A stretch of 64,000 bases of DNA from Pseudomonas oryzagri (GTDB lineage Bacteria > Pseudomonadota > Gammaproteobacteria > Pseudomonadales > Pseudomonadaceae), in contig NZ_JAJHPU010000008.1 in NCBI RefSeq assembly GCF_020831405.1, positions 62,001 through 126,000 of the forward strand, given 5' to 3'. Shown here in pieces: positions 1 to 7,234 of the stretch. Position numbers and translations under genes: made by a program. Under the pieces are notes generated by a model. That model made no database searches, was not told the origin of the DNA, and saw nothing but the letters and a program-made list of their open reading frames with translations. Each line of letters opens with the position of its first letter. The stretch's first letter is position 1.

Positions 1-180
1 GCGGGGTCTCGTAGCCTCGGGAACGCTGTAGTCAGCACTGATCTTCGGGTTTTCGTAGTGAATGTAGTTGCAGACTGCGCAAACCAGCCGCTGATGCGTG
101 CAGATTTCCAGGCCCGTGGCGTACGCGGCTCCAGTGCAAAAGCGCCGCCAGGGGGAGGGCGGTCGGTTCTGAAAGGGGGG
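1..180 (-). pseudogene. Nudix N-terminal zinc-ribbon-like fragment, runs off left edge
   Basis: A reverse-strand frame stays open from position 180 to the window edge. It follows directly after the stop codon of the flavin reductase gene. It reads FCTG, then VCAVCNYIHYENPK, which closely resembles the zinc-ribbon lead-in of many Nudix hydrolases (FCxxCG ... VCPxCxxIHYxNPK). The second cysteine of the first pair is replaced (FCTGAAYA), no ATG or GTG is present, and the sequence after NPK no longer looks like the Nudix core. I read it as the decayed 5' part of a Nudix gene, but only 60 codons are visible. The rest lies outside the window, so an intact gene with an unusual start is not excluded. 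Confidence 0.4.
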
Positions 181-666
181 TCAGGCGAAGTTGGGCAGCC
201 CGCCCAGTTTGCCCTTGTAGTAGATCATCGGCGTCACCTCTTCCGTGGGCAGGATCAGGTTCTTCACCGCGCCGATGATGATGGCGTGGTCGCCGCCGTC
301 GTATTCGCGCCACAACTCGCACTCGATGATCGCCGTGGCCTTGCTCAGGAGCGGGTTGCCCAGCTCGCTCAGGTGCCACTCGATGCCCTCGGCCTTGTCC
401 TTGCCCTTCTTGGCGAAGGCGTAGGCCTCGGCCTGCTGGTCGGCACATAGCAGGTGGATGGCGAAGCGCTTGCTGTTGCGCAGGATCGGGTAGGTGTCCG
501 AGGCGTAGTTGGGACAGAACAGCACCAGCGCCGGATCGATGGACAGCGCGCTGAAGGCGCTCACGGTGATCCCGACGATTTCGCCGTCCGCATCCAGGGT
601 GGTCACCACGGTGACTCCCGAGGGGAAGGAGCTCATGACTTCTTTATACAGGCCGGGTTCGATCAT
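181..666 (-). CDS. flavin reductase family protein (FMN-binding split barrel)
   Basis: This 161-residue protein has the features of HpaC/RutF-type NAD(P)H:flavin oxidoreductases. These supply reduced FMN or FAD to a partner monooxygenase in the cytoplasm. The N-terminus has FPSGVTVVTT, followed by GITVSAFSALSIDPALVLFC, the usual flavin-contacting segment, and GDHAIIIGAV near residue 130. The length is normal for the family. The start is supported by an AGGAGG-type site 7 nt upstream that overlaps the stop codon of the small ORF at 679-738, so the two look translationally coupled. No monooxygenase partner lies in the window; the partner gene may be outside or lost. The exact substrate pathway cannot be told. 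Confidence 0.85.
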   Translation of the reverse strand: MIEPGLYKEVMSSFPSGVTVVTTLDADGEIVGITVSAFSALSIDPALVLFCPNYASDTYPILRNSKRFAIHLLCADQQAEAYAFAKKGKDKAEGIEWHLSELGNPLLSKATAIIECELWREYDGGDHAIIIGAVKNLILPTEEVTPMIYYKGKLGGLPNFA

Positions 667-678
667 CTCGATTACCTC

Positions 679-738
679 CTAGCGCATCCCGAAGGGATCG
701 GGCATCAGTCTGACGATCTTGCGGATTTCAAAGCTCAT
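679..738 (-). CDS. 19-codon ORF upstream of flavin reductase; possible deletion remnant
   Basis: The ORF encodes MSFEIRKIVRLMPDPFGMR and has a GGAG site 7 nt before its ATG. Its TAG stop runs into the ribosome site of the flavin reductase gene 12 nt further on. The beginning MSFEIRKIV resembles, from memory, the N-terminus of DUF1185 (amino acid synthesis family) proteins of about 190 residues that can sit beside flavin reductase genes. One explanation is an in-frame internal deletion that kept only the ends of such a gene. The alternative is a genuine short leader peptide. It is too short for a firm family call. Confidence 0.35.
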   Translation of the reverse strand: MSFEIRKIVRLMPDPFGMR

Positions 739-787
739 GAGAATCTCCGGCAGGGCTTTGGCTTCTTGTCTTATGGTCTACCAAAAC

Positions 788-810
788 ACCGGGCATGCAA
801 GCCCGGTTTT
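788..810. terminator. hairpin between integrase and flavin reductase genes
   Basis: A 7-bp perfect stem (ACCGGGC / GCCCGGT) with a 6-nt loop is followed by TTTT on the plus strand and by GTTTTGG on the minus strand. It lies downstream of the integrase gene and upstream of the small ORF, so it could end integrase transcription. The T-tract is short. Confidence 0.5.
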
Positions 811-995
811 CGCCGCTGTGTATCCGCTCGTCACCAGCTCGACAGCAACTCAAGCTGGGGAATGTCCAGCAAAGGCAAGCTCGTGCCACAGGCCCGGCTA
901 GAGTCCCAATGGCGCAAAGCCTGGGCAAACAGCGCTGTGAACCACCGGTAACCCGGCCGTGCCGCCTGGCATGCCGGTGTTGCGAGGATTCCAGG

Positions 996-2288
996 TCACT
1001 CCTTGATGCGCAGATGCTTCACCGAGTGCGCGCGCTGCTCGTCCAGCGAGTTGTAGTAGGTGTTCTGCGTGGTGCTCAGACTGTTGTGGCGCAGGTCGGC
1101 CTGCAGGTCCTTCATGTCGCGGTGCGGCGCATCGAAGGTCGCCGAGGTGTGGCGCAGCCAGTGCAGCGAGGCCGAGCGCAGGTGGTCGATCTCGTCGTTG
1201 CTCCAACCCTCGCTTGCCATGCGCGCCAGCGCGCGGTCGAAGACTTCCTGCAGCAGTAGACGCAGGTGGCGGTCGGAGAGCCCGGCGCGGCCTTTAAGGG
1301 TGGCGAGGAGGGGATGCGTCTCGTGGGGCGAGGGCTTGGCAGGCAGGCCCAAATGGCGGCGATAACGGGTCAGGTAGATGTTGATGTAGTCGTCACGCAC
1401 GCTGATCTTCGCCGCCTTGTTGCCCTTGCCGACCACGTGGAACCACCAGTTGCCGGTGGTATCGCGGCGAAAGTCGCCCATGGTCGGCTCCCAGTTGTCG
1501 CGTCCGACCAGATCGGAAACCCGCAGGTACATGGCGAACAAGGTCGCGAGGATGAACAGCGTGCGCTCGTGGACCTCGGGATCCTCGTCGGCCATGCGCT
1601 CGGCGGTCTCGATCACGTAGCTCCATTGCAACGGGGTGAGCGAGCGACCCGAGACATCCAGGGTGTTGCGCTGCTTGTAGACCGATTTCTGCTTGACCGC
1701 GCGGAACGGGTTGACCTCGGTGAGGCCTTCGTCGATGGCGTGCTGGAAGAAGCTGCCACAGACGGCGAATACCTGGGCGACCGAGCCCTGGGACATCCGG
1801 TATGGGCGGTTTTCCACATCCTGGGTGGAGTCGGCCAGGGCGCGGTTGCGCTTGGGCACGGTCATGCTGAAGGGTCGCCAGTCTTCGTTGACCACGTAGC
1901 TGTCGGATTCGAGCTTCTTGCGGCCGCCGATACGAACGAAGCGCGAACGAACCATCGGCCCGATCCAGTCCCTGGGCGGGCGCAGACAGAATTCCATGAA
2001 GGCTTCGGCATCGCGCCGGCGCAGTTCCAGCAGCGGTTTGCGGCCGATCAACAAGGCCCACAGCAACAGACGCTCGACATGGGTGCGGTAGGAATTGAAG
2101 GTCGTCTCGTTGCCCGCGTAGGACTTGAGGAAGCCACGCACCGCCAGGTAACCCTCGACGGCCTGCGACTCGACCGGGAAGTCGGCGAGGTAAGCGCGCA
2201 CGGCCGGCAGTTCCTCGCTGAGCTGCAGGAAATTCAGTTCCAGGAAGCGGTCGTAGGTATCGAACAGCGGAGACGGCGTGGTGGGCAT
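996..2288 (-). CDS. tyrosine recombinase / site-specific integrase
   Basis: The 430-residue protein has a core-binding N-terminal region (about 40-200) and a C-terminal catalytic domain. Candidate catalytic residues are Arg256 in MYLRVSDLVG, Lys288 in VVGKGNKAAK, His376 and Arg379 in HWLRHTSAT, His401 in LRHNSLSTTQ and a Tyr411-Tyr412 pair as the nucleophile region. The full R-K-H-R-H-Y set suggests an active enzyme. Such proteins integrate or excise mobile DNA or resolve inversions. No tRNA gene, excisionase or phage gene lies beside it. A long-spaced inverted repeat occurs about 100 bp upstream. The flanking DNA to the left looks decayed, which fits the edge of an old genomic island. The substrate site is unknown. 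Confidence 0.88.
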   Translation of the reverse strand: MPTTPSPLFDTYDRFLELNFLQLSEELPAVRAYLADFPVESQAVEGYLAVRGFLKSYAGNETTFNSYRTHVERLLLWALLIGRKPLLELRRRDAEAFMEFCLRPPRDWIGPMVRSRFVRIGGRKKLESDSYVVNEDWRPFSMTVPKRNRALADSTQDVENRPYRMSQGSVAQVFAVCGSFFQHAIDEGLTEVNPFRAVKQKSVYKQRNTLDVSGRSLTPLQWSYVIETAERMADEDPEVHERTLFILATLFAMYLRVSDLVGRDNWEPTMGDFRRDTTGNWWFHVVGKGNKAAKISVRDDYINIYLTRYRRHLGLPAKPSPHETHPLLATLKGRAGLSDRHLRLLLQEVFDRALARMASEGWSNDEIDHLRSASLHWLRHTSATFDAPHRDMKDLQADLRHNSLSTTQNTYYNSLDEQRAHSVKHLRIKE

Positions 2289-2607
2289 GGCGGATTTTCT
2301 GTCCCTGATGGAATGGGCGATGCAAAGCGCAAAACAGGCAGCGCTGCGGGGGCTATCCGCATTATATGCAATTTCCGGGTCTGGTGATTATCGGATATTG
2401 CATATCCCTGGAGGGCCTTCCCCCGGGTTTCAGTTAAGGCTCTGGCCGGCTTTGACCGTCGACAGGATACGCCAAGCGGTCCAGGCAACGCTCGCCATGC
2501 AGCACGTCTTCACTACTCCAATCCATTGCACTTCATCTAACTGACGGGCTTCAGCCGCTGCGTTGTGCCGTCGGGCCGGACCTTCTCCTGCTCCTTCCGA
2601 GTGGTAA
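2289..2607. promoter_or_regulatory. gene-free interval upstream of integrase with spaced inverted repeat
   Basis: I see no coding signal here. The interval contains ATATGCAAT at 2364-2372 and its exact complement ATTGCATAT at 2397-2405, with centres 33 bp apart (about three helical turns). The patch is AT-rich, unlike its surroundings. It could be an integrase operator or part of a recombination site. At 2568-2589 there is a 22-bp string that recurs almost exactly at 33428-33448 (one base indel), so the tail may belong to a dispersed repeat. Confidence 0.4.
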
Positions 2608-3693
2608 TCAGGTTCGGCCCGCAGCGCCATGCAGGCGCATGAAGCGGCGATCCAGAAAATCCTTCCAGCGGCCGCACAACACGCCTTCCGCAGTCAGTCC
2701 GGCCCAGCTCAGCAGCGCGCCGCCGCGGCCATCGGCAAGCAGCGCCAGGGCGCGCGCCTGAGGACGGTAACTGTCGAGCGCTTCGCCGCCGAGGACATGG
2801 GCCAGATTGGCCGCCAATACCGGGCCTTGGCGAACGGCGTAAACGCCGCTATGTGGCGTGCCGGGCAGACTGGCGCAGTCGCCCGCGGCGAGGATCTGCG
2901 GATGCGACAGGCTCTGCAGCGTGGCGGACACGGCCACGAAGCCCCGCGCATCGACGCTCAGCCCCGAGGCCGCCAGCCACGGCAACGGGCTTACGCCACT
3001 CGCCAGGACCAGCCGCGCGCCCCTCCAGACAGGCCGACCGGCCACTTCCAGGGCATCGCCGCGAATTCGCTCCACCGGGCAGTTTTCGTGGATCTGCACG
3101 CCGGCGGCCTGCAAATGACGGAGTGCGCGCCCGCGTAGCGCCGGCGGATGGCCGGCGAGCAGATGGGTGGCGCAGAACAGCGACAGCGCCGGCACCTGGC
3201 GTGCCATGGCCAGGGCCAGTTCGACGCCCGCCGCGCCGCCGCCGAGGATCGCCAGCGGCGCGGGTCGCCGCTGCCATTGCTGCCAGCGGGCGATGAAGTC
3301 GGCGAACGGCTTGACCGGCAGCACCTCGACGGCGACGCCGGTCTGCTCCAGCGCCGGCAGCCGCGCCCCCGGGTTCAGCGACAGCCAGCGCCCACGCAGC
3401 GACGCGCTGCCAGCCAGGCGCAGCGTCCGCGTCTCGGCGTCCATGGCGATCACCTGTGCCGGCACCCAATCGATGCCGGCCGCCACACAACGCGGCTGCA
3501 GCGGGATACGACACTCCTCGAGGGCATAACGGCCGGCCAGTAGTCCCGGCAGCATGCCGGAATACCAGGCATAGGGATCAGGCGAGACCAGCGCGACGCG
3601 GCCTTGCGGGCGTCGCCCACCAGCCCAGAGCCGCAGCACACCCAGGTGAGCGTGGCCGGCGCCGGTGAGAATCAGGTCGAAATCGGTGGTCAC
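2608..3693 (-). CDS. FAD-dependent pyridine nucleotide-disulfide oxidoreductase, SelD-N-terminal-domain type
   Basis: The 361-residue protein starts at a GTG. It has an N-terminal dinucleotide fold (LILTGAGHAHLGVLR), a second one near residue 148 (LAILGGGAAGVELALAMA) and the FAD-binding segment ILAAGDCA near residue 268. The GAGHAHL variant and the overall length match the NDH-2-like family that in many bacteria is fused ahead of selenide water dikinase (SelD). Here it stands alone with no SelD domain. It lies 97 bp downstream of the radical SAM gene on the same strand and near two rSAM/selenodomain-associated transferases, so the four genes likely act together. Its electron acceptor and substrate are not known. 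A plain NADH dehydrogenase role is the main alternative. Confidence 0.75.
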   Translation of the reverse strand: MTTDFDLILTGAGHAHLGVLRLWAGGRRPQGRVALVSPDPYAWYSGMLPGLLAGRYALEECRIPLQPRCVAAGIDWVPAQVIAMDAETRTLRLAGSASLRGRWLSLNPGARLPALEQTGVAVEVLPVKPFADFIARWQQWQRRPAPLAILGGGAAGVELALAMARQVPALSLFCATHLLAGHPPALRGRALRHLQAAGVQIHENCPVERIRGDALEVAGRPVWRGARLVLASGVSPLPWLAASGLSVDARGFVAVSATLQSLSHPQILAAGDCASLPGTPHSGVYAVRQGPVLAANLAHVLGGEALDSYRPQARALALLADGRGGALLSWAGLTAEGVLCGRWKDFLDRRFMRLHGAAGRT

Positions 3694-3790
3694 CTGCCCT
3701 CTCCCGTCATGCGCCCTGCTCCGCCCCCCAACGGCGCAACGACGCGGGCCGGTGGTCGGATGTATGACGCAGCCTCAGTCACTACGCCCG

Positions 3791-4756
3791 TCAGCCCTTG
3801 AGTGCGCCGCCGCAACTGGAGCCCTGTCCGGCGGTGCAGGCGAAACAGTGGTCACGGGTGACTATCGGGTTGCCGTCCAGCGTGGTGCGCAGCAGGTCAC
3901 GCAGGTGCGCGCGCTCGTGGCCGATCAGTTCGAGCGGCAGGCCGAGCATCTGATTGAAGTCGCAGTCGTACAGGTAGCCCTGCCAGTCGACACTGACCAG
4001 CGAGCGGCACATGACCGCCGCGAGGTTCTCCGCGCGGTAGCTGTCCTTGAGCAGCTGCAGGTAGGCGTCGAACTGGCCGCGGCTGACCAGGGTACTGCCG
4101 AACCGGGCGATCGGCTGGTTGGTGATGGTCAGCAGGTGGTCGAAGACGATACCGTACTCGGCGGCCAGGTGCGTCTTGTAGTCGGCCTCCAGCGCCGCCT
4201 GCGGTGGCGGCAGGCTCGGCCCCTGCGGGTTGTATACCAGGTTGAGCACCAGGCCGCGGCCGGGCTGGCCGTAGCCGAGCGCGTTGAGGCGGCGCAAGCC
4301 GGCAATACTGCGCTCGAATACCCCCACGCCGCGTTGGCGGTCGACATTCTCGCGGGCATAGCACGGCAGTGACGCGGTGACCTCCACACCCTCCCCGGCC
4401 AGGAACTCGGCCAGATCCTCGAAGCCCGGCTCGCCGAGGATGGTCAGGTTGCAGCGATCGATCACCCGCAGGCCCGCGCGTCGCGCGTGGCTGGCCAATT
4501 CGCGAAAGCGCGGATGCATCTCCGGCGCGCCACCGGTCAGATCGAGCGTGTGCACCGGGTGGGCGTCGATGACTTCGAGAAGCACCGCCAAGGTGGCATC
4601 GTCCATGCTCTCGGTGCGCGTCGGCCCGGCGTTGACATGGCAGTGCAGGCAGCGCTGGTTGCAACGGTAGGTCAGATTGACCTGCAGGGCCTCGAGACGG
4701 CCGCGACCGATGGCCGGGAAGTCGAGGAGATTGAGCAGCGGCAAGGTGTCGTGCAT
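3791..4756 (-). CDS. arsS: ArsS-like radical SAM protein of the rSAM/selenodomain cluster
   Basis: The start is the ATG of MHDTLPLL, which has an AGGAGA site 7 nt upstream; this gives 321 residues. Cys32, Cys36 and Cys39 form the CxxxCxxC radical SAM cluster motif, followed by DLTGGAPEMHP, the SAM-binding GGE-like region. The C-terminal half matches the DUF3641-type extension with several cysteines and ends in CFACTAGQGSSCGG. In this family the cysteine of the SSCGG motif (Cys315) may be selenocysteine; here the codon is TGC. Family members are linked to arsenosugar biosynthesis, where they act on dimethylarsenicals, but no arsM is visible, so that substrate is an inference. It is transcribed away from the two transferase genes. 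Confidence 0.8.
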   Translation of the reverse strand: MHDTLPLLNLLDFPAIGRGRLEALQVNLTYRCNQRCLHCHVNAGPTRTESMDDATLAVLLEVIDAHPVHTLDLTGGAPEMHPRFRELASHARRAGLRVIDRCNLTILGEPGFEDLAEFLAGEGVEVTASLPCYARENVDRQRGVGVFERSIAGLRRLNALGYGQPGRGLVLNLVYNPQGPSLPPPQAALEADYKTHLAAEYGIVFDHLLTITNQPIARFGSTLVSRGQFDAYLQLLKDSYRAENLAAVMCRSLVSVDWQGYLYDCDFNQMLGLPLELIGHERAHLRDLLRTTLDGNPIVTRDHCFACTAGQGSSCGGALKG

Positions 4757-4854
4757 GGCGCGGTCTCCTGCAGCCGATAACGGCGAAAGGCGCACGGACG
4801 CCCATACTCACTATATAGATTTTCCGTGGCCCGCCCATCTGCCCGAGTCCAGCC
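4757..4854. promoter_or_regulatory. divergent promoter region of the rSAM/transferase cluster
   Basis: This 98-bp interval separates the radical SAM gene (minus) from the first transferase gene (plus). It contains an AT-rich ACTATATAGA stretch around 4812-4821, in contrast to the GC-rich flanks, suitable as a -10 region for either direction. I found no clear -35 box or known regulator site. Confidence 0.4.
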
Positions 4855-5535
4855 ATGCATGATCGAAGCTGCCCGTGCCCTGCCCTGATCCTGGTCTGCA
4901 AGCGCCCCGCCCTCGGCCACGGCAAGCAGCGCCTGGCCGCGCGCCTGGGTGCCGTGGCGACCCTCGAGATGGCCGAGCGACTGCTCGACTGCGCCCTGGA
5001 GGATCTGGCGCAATGGCCCGGCGCACGGGTGATCGCCCCGGACGCGGCGACGCATTGTTCCTGGGCCCGCGAACTGTTGCCTGACTGTCTGTGCCTGCTC
5101 CAGTCCGCCGGCAATCTCGGTGAGCGTCTGAACGCCCTCGACCGCCAACTGCGCGCGGCCGGCGAGCGGACGCTGATCTTCATCGGCAGCGATGCGCCGG
5201 CCCTTACCGAGGACGACTACCGGCGGGTACGCAGCGCCCTGGGCGAGGTGGACAGCGTGCTGCTCGCCGCCCGCGACGGTGGCGTGGTGCTGATGGCTTC
5301 CAATCGACCCTGGCCGGATCTTGCCGAACTGCCGTGGAGCACGCCGCAGCTGGGCGAGTCGCTGGCCACCGCCTGTCGCCAGGCCGGGCATTCGCTGCAG
5401 GTCTGCGGCGAATCCTTCGATGTGGACGAGCCCGCCGATCTCGCCTGGATCCGCCGGGCACTGGCGGACGATCCGCGACCGGCGCGACAACGGCTGCTCG
5501 CCACGCTGGCCAGCTTGGGTGAGGTATGCGCATGA
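4855..5535 (+). CDS. rSAM/selenodomain-associated transferase 1 (glycosyltransferase A-like)
   Basis: This 226-residue protein resembles the DUF2064 family. It begins with LILVCKRPALGHGKQRLAARLG, a nucleotidyltransferase-like N-terminus, has IFIGSDAPALTEDDYR near residue 105 with the acidic metal-binding segment, and FDVDEPADLAWI near the C-terminus. Family members are predicted nucleotide-sugar-handling transferases and are repeatedly found next to SelD-associated oxidoreductases and ArsS-like radical SAM proteins, as here. The stop codon overlaps the start of the next gene as ATGA, so the two are coupled. The chemistry is not proven. In arsenosugar pathways such proteins may attach or modify the sugar part. 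Confidence 0.72.
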   Translation: MHDRSCPCPALILVCKRPALGHGKQRLAARLGAVATLEMAERLLDCALEDLAQWPGARVIAPDAATHCSWARELLPDCLCLLQSAGNLGERLNALDRQLRAAGERTLIFIGSDAPALTEDDYRRVRSALGEVDSVLLAARDGGVVLMASNRPWPDLAELPWSTPQLGESLATACRQAGHSLQVCGESFDVDEPADLAWIRRALADDPRPARQRLLATLASLGEVCA

Positions 5536-6269
5536 ACCAGGCCGCCGCGGTGAGCGTGATCATTCCCTGCCTGCACGACGAGGAGCACCTGGAGAGATTG
5601 CTCGGCCAGCTGCGCAGAACGGCACAGATGGAGGTACGGCCGCCGCAGGTCATCGTGGTCGACGCCGGGCGCAGCGAACAATGCCGGGACCTATGCCGGG
5701 ACCACGACGCCCTCTGGGTCCCATTCGCACCCTGCCGTGGCGAGCAGCTGCGGCAGGGCGCGGCGCTGGCTGGCGGCGACATCCTATGGTTCCTGCATGC
5801 CGACGCCGTGCTCGACGGCCAGCCGCTGGCCGCCCTGCGCCGGGCCGTCGCCGATGGCGCGGTCGGCGGTTTTTTCGCTTTCCGCTTCGCCGGGGCACCG
5901 TGCTGGCAGGCGCGCGTGCTCGAGTGGGCGGTGAATCGGCGCACGCAGGTCGGCGTGCCCTACGGCGATCAAGGCCTGTTCGCCCGGCGCGATGCCTATT
6001 TCGCCGCCGGCCAGCATGCGCCGTGGCCGCTGTTCGAGGAGGTGCCTCTGGTGCACGGTCTGCGTGCGCTGGGCGGCTTCCGCCGCCTCGGCCACGGACT
6101 GCGGGTCAGTTCACGACGCTGGCAGCGCGACGGCTGGTGGCGACGCGCGCTGCGCAATCGCCTGCTAGCCTTGGGCTTCACCCTCGGCATCGCGCCCCAG
6201 CGGCTGGCCCGTCTGTATGCGGGCCAGGCAACGGTCTCGGCGACAGGCCAGCAGCAGGCGCACCGGTAG
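5532..6269 (+). CDS. rSAM/selenodomain-associated transferase 2 (family 2 glycosyltransferase)
   Basis: The chosen start (MNQAAAVSVIIPCLHDEEHL) overlaps the upstream stop as ATGA and has GTGAGG about 7 nt before it; a second ATG lies two codons earlier. The 245-residue protein has the GT-A glycosyltransferase beginning SVIIPCLHDEE, a DxD-like LHADAVLDG segment near residue 90 and the Y-G-D-Q-G-L-F acceptor region around residue 143, all typical of the TIGR04283-type group. It probably uses a nucleotide sugar at the cytoplasmic face. Adjacent genes point to a shared pathway with the radical SAM and FAD proteins. The product is unknown. Confidence 0.75.
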   Translation: MNQAAAVSVIIPCLHDEEHLERLLGQLRRTAQMEVRPPQVIVVDAGRSEQCRDLCRDHDALWVPFAPCRGEQLRQGAALAGGDILWFLHADAVLDGQPLAALRRAVADGAVGGFFAFRFAGAPCWQARVLEWAVNRRTQVGVPYGDQGLFARRDAYFAAGQHAPWPLFEEVPLVHGLRALGGFRRLGHGLRVSSRRWQRDGWWRRALRNRLLALGFTLGIAPQRLARLYAGQATVSATGQQQAHR

Positions 6270-6428
6270 CCGTGATCGCACCACCTACAGCGTGCTGCCT
6301 GGAATAGAGAGGCTCCCTGCGCAGGGCCGTTTCGTCGCCCTCCGCTTGACGCAGGGGCGAAATCCTTGCCGGTCGTCTTTTTGGGTTAACATGCGGTCAT
6401 CACCTCCGCCTCGACGAGAGTTCGCAGC

Positions 6429-6968
6429 ATGCCCGATTCCGGCCGCAAGAATGTCCGCCTGATCAAGAAGTACGCCAACCGCCGGCTCTACGATACCCAG
6501 ACCAGCACGCACATCACCCTGCAGGACATCCGTCAGTTGGTCATCAACGAGGAGCCCTTCCAGGTGGTGGATGCCAAGTCCGGCGAGGACTTGACGCGCA
6601 GCATCCTGCTGCAGATCATCCAGGAAGCCGAGAGCGACGGCGAGCCGATCTTCTCCACCGACATGCTCAAGGGCATCATCCGTTTCTACGGTCCCTTCCA
6701 GGGCATGCTCGGCAATTATCTGGAGAAAAGCATCCAGGCCGTGCTGGACATCCAGGCCAAGACCGGCCAGCAGTCGTCGCAGACCTGGAGCGACTTCATG
6801 CGCAGCCAGTTGCCGGTGATGCAGGACCTGATGGGTCAGTACGTGGAGCAGTCCAAGCAGCTATACCTGAACACGCAGAATCTGTTCGGCATGTTCCCCG
6901 GCTTTCCTGGGGCCGCAGGACGCGGCGAGAAGGACAAGAAGGACGACGGGAGCGACAACAAGGCCTGA
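6429..6968 (+). CDS. phaR: polyhydroxyalkanoate synthesis repressor PhaR
   Basis: The 179-residue protein begins with the PHB accumulation regulator DNA-binding domain (RLIKKYANRRLYDTQTSTHI, residues 10-29, and DIRQLVINEEPFQVVDAKSGEDLT) and continues with the PHB-accumulation regulatory domain around residues 70-155. The tail is charged and probably disordered. PhaR represses phasin transcription and its own gene, and it leaves DNA when it binds nascent PHB granules. It converges with phaP and lies just ahead of the PHB biosynthetic genes. A CTGC-N4-GCAG palindrome, matching the published Paracoccus PhaR site pattern, lies 36 bp after its stop codon. Confidence 0.95.
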   Translation: MPDSGRKNVRLIKKYANRRLYDTQTSTHITLQDIRQLVINEEPFQVVDAKSGEDLTRSILLQIIQEAESDGEPIFSTDMLKGIIRFYGPFQGMLGNYLEKSIQAVLDIQAKTGQQSSQTWSDFMRSQLPVMQDLMGQYVEQSKQLYLNTQNLFGMFPGFPGAAGRGEKDKKDDGSDNKA

Positions 6969-7004
6969 GAGGGTCACCCATGGCGCATGGAAGCACCAAA
7001 TCCG

Positions 7005-7034
7005 TGCAGTACCTGCCGCAGCAGGCACTGCACG
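7005..7034. promoter_or_regulatory. 30-bp palindrome with CTGC-N4-GCAG core, candidate PhaR site
   Basis: The palindrome reads GTGCAGT, one mismatched base, CCTGC, CGCA, GCAGG, one base, ACTGCAC. The inner CTGC-N4-GCAG (7014-7025) fits the pattern reported for PhaR of Paracoccus. It lies between the convergent ends of phaR and phaP, not in a promoter, so it could instead be an RNA hairpin that ends phaR transcription, though no T-run follows. Confidence 0.45.
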
Positions 7035-7095
7035 TCAATCTGATCGGGGCAGACCGTCAGTCGACTGCATGTCGCCTGACTGACCAGTCCTGGAA

Positions 7096-7117
7096 CCGAA
7101 AGCGCTGTGGCTTTCGG
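7096..7117. terminator. hairpin between convergent phaR and phaP
   Basis: An 8-bp perfect stem, CCGAAAGC / GCTTTCGG, with a 6-nt loop lies in the 266-bp interval between phaR and phaP. There is no strong T-tract on either side, so it may act as a protective 3' hairpin instead of an intrinsic terminator. The rest of the interval shows no gene. Confidence 0.45.
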
Positions 7118-7234
7118 CGCAGTTTGTCGCGAGCGAAGCGTGTTCCCCAACATCGTGGCTGCGCGAGTGTCAGCACTCGCCTACAGCCTCGCCTGCCCGC
7201 GGCCCCTTCCTGCCTTTCCTTGCATTACATCGAC

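Noticed and set aside
996-2288. tRNA-anchored prophage or integrative element
   Set aside because: The integrase is intact, but no tRNA, attachment core or phage gene lies within reach in this window.
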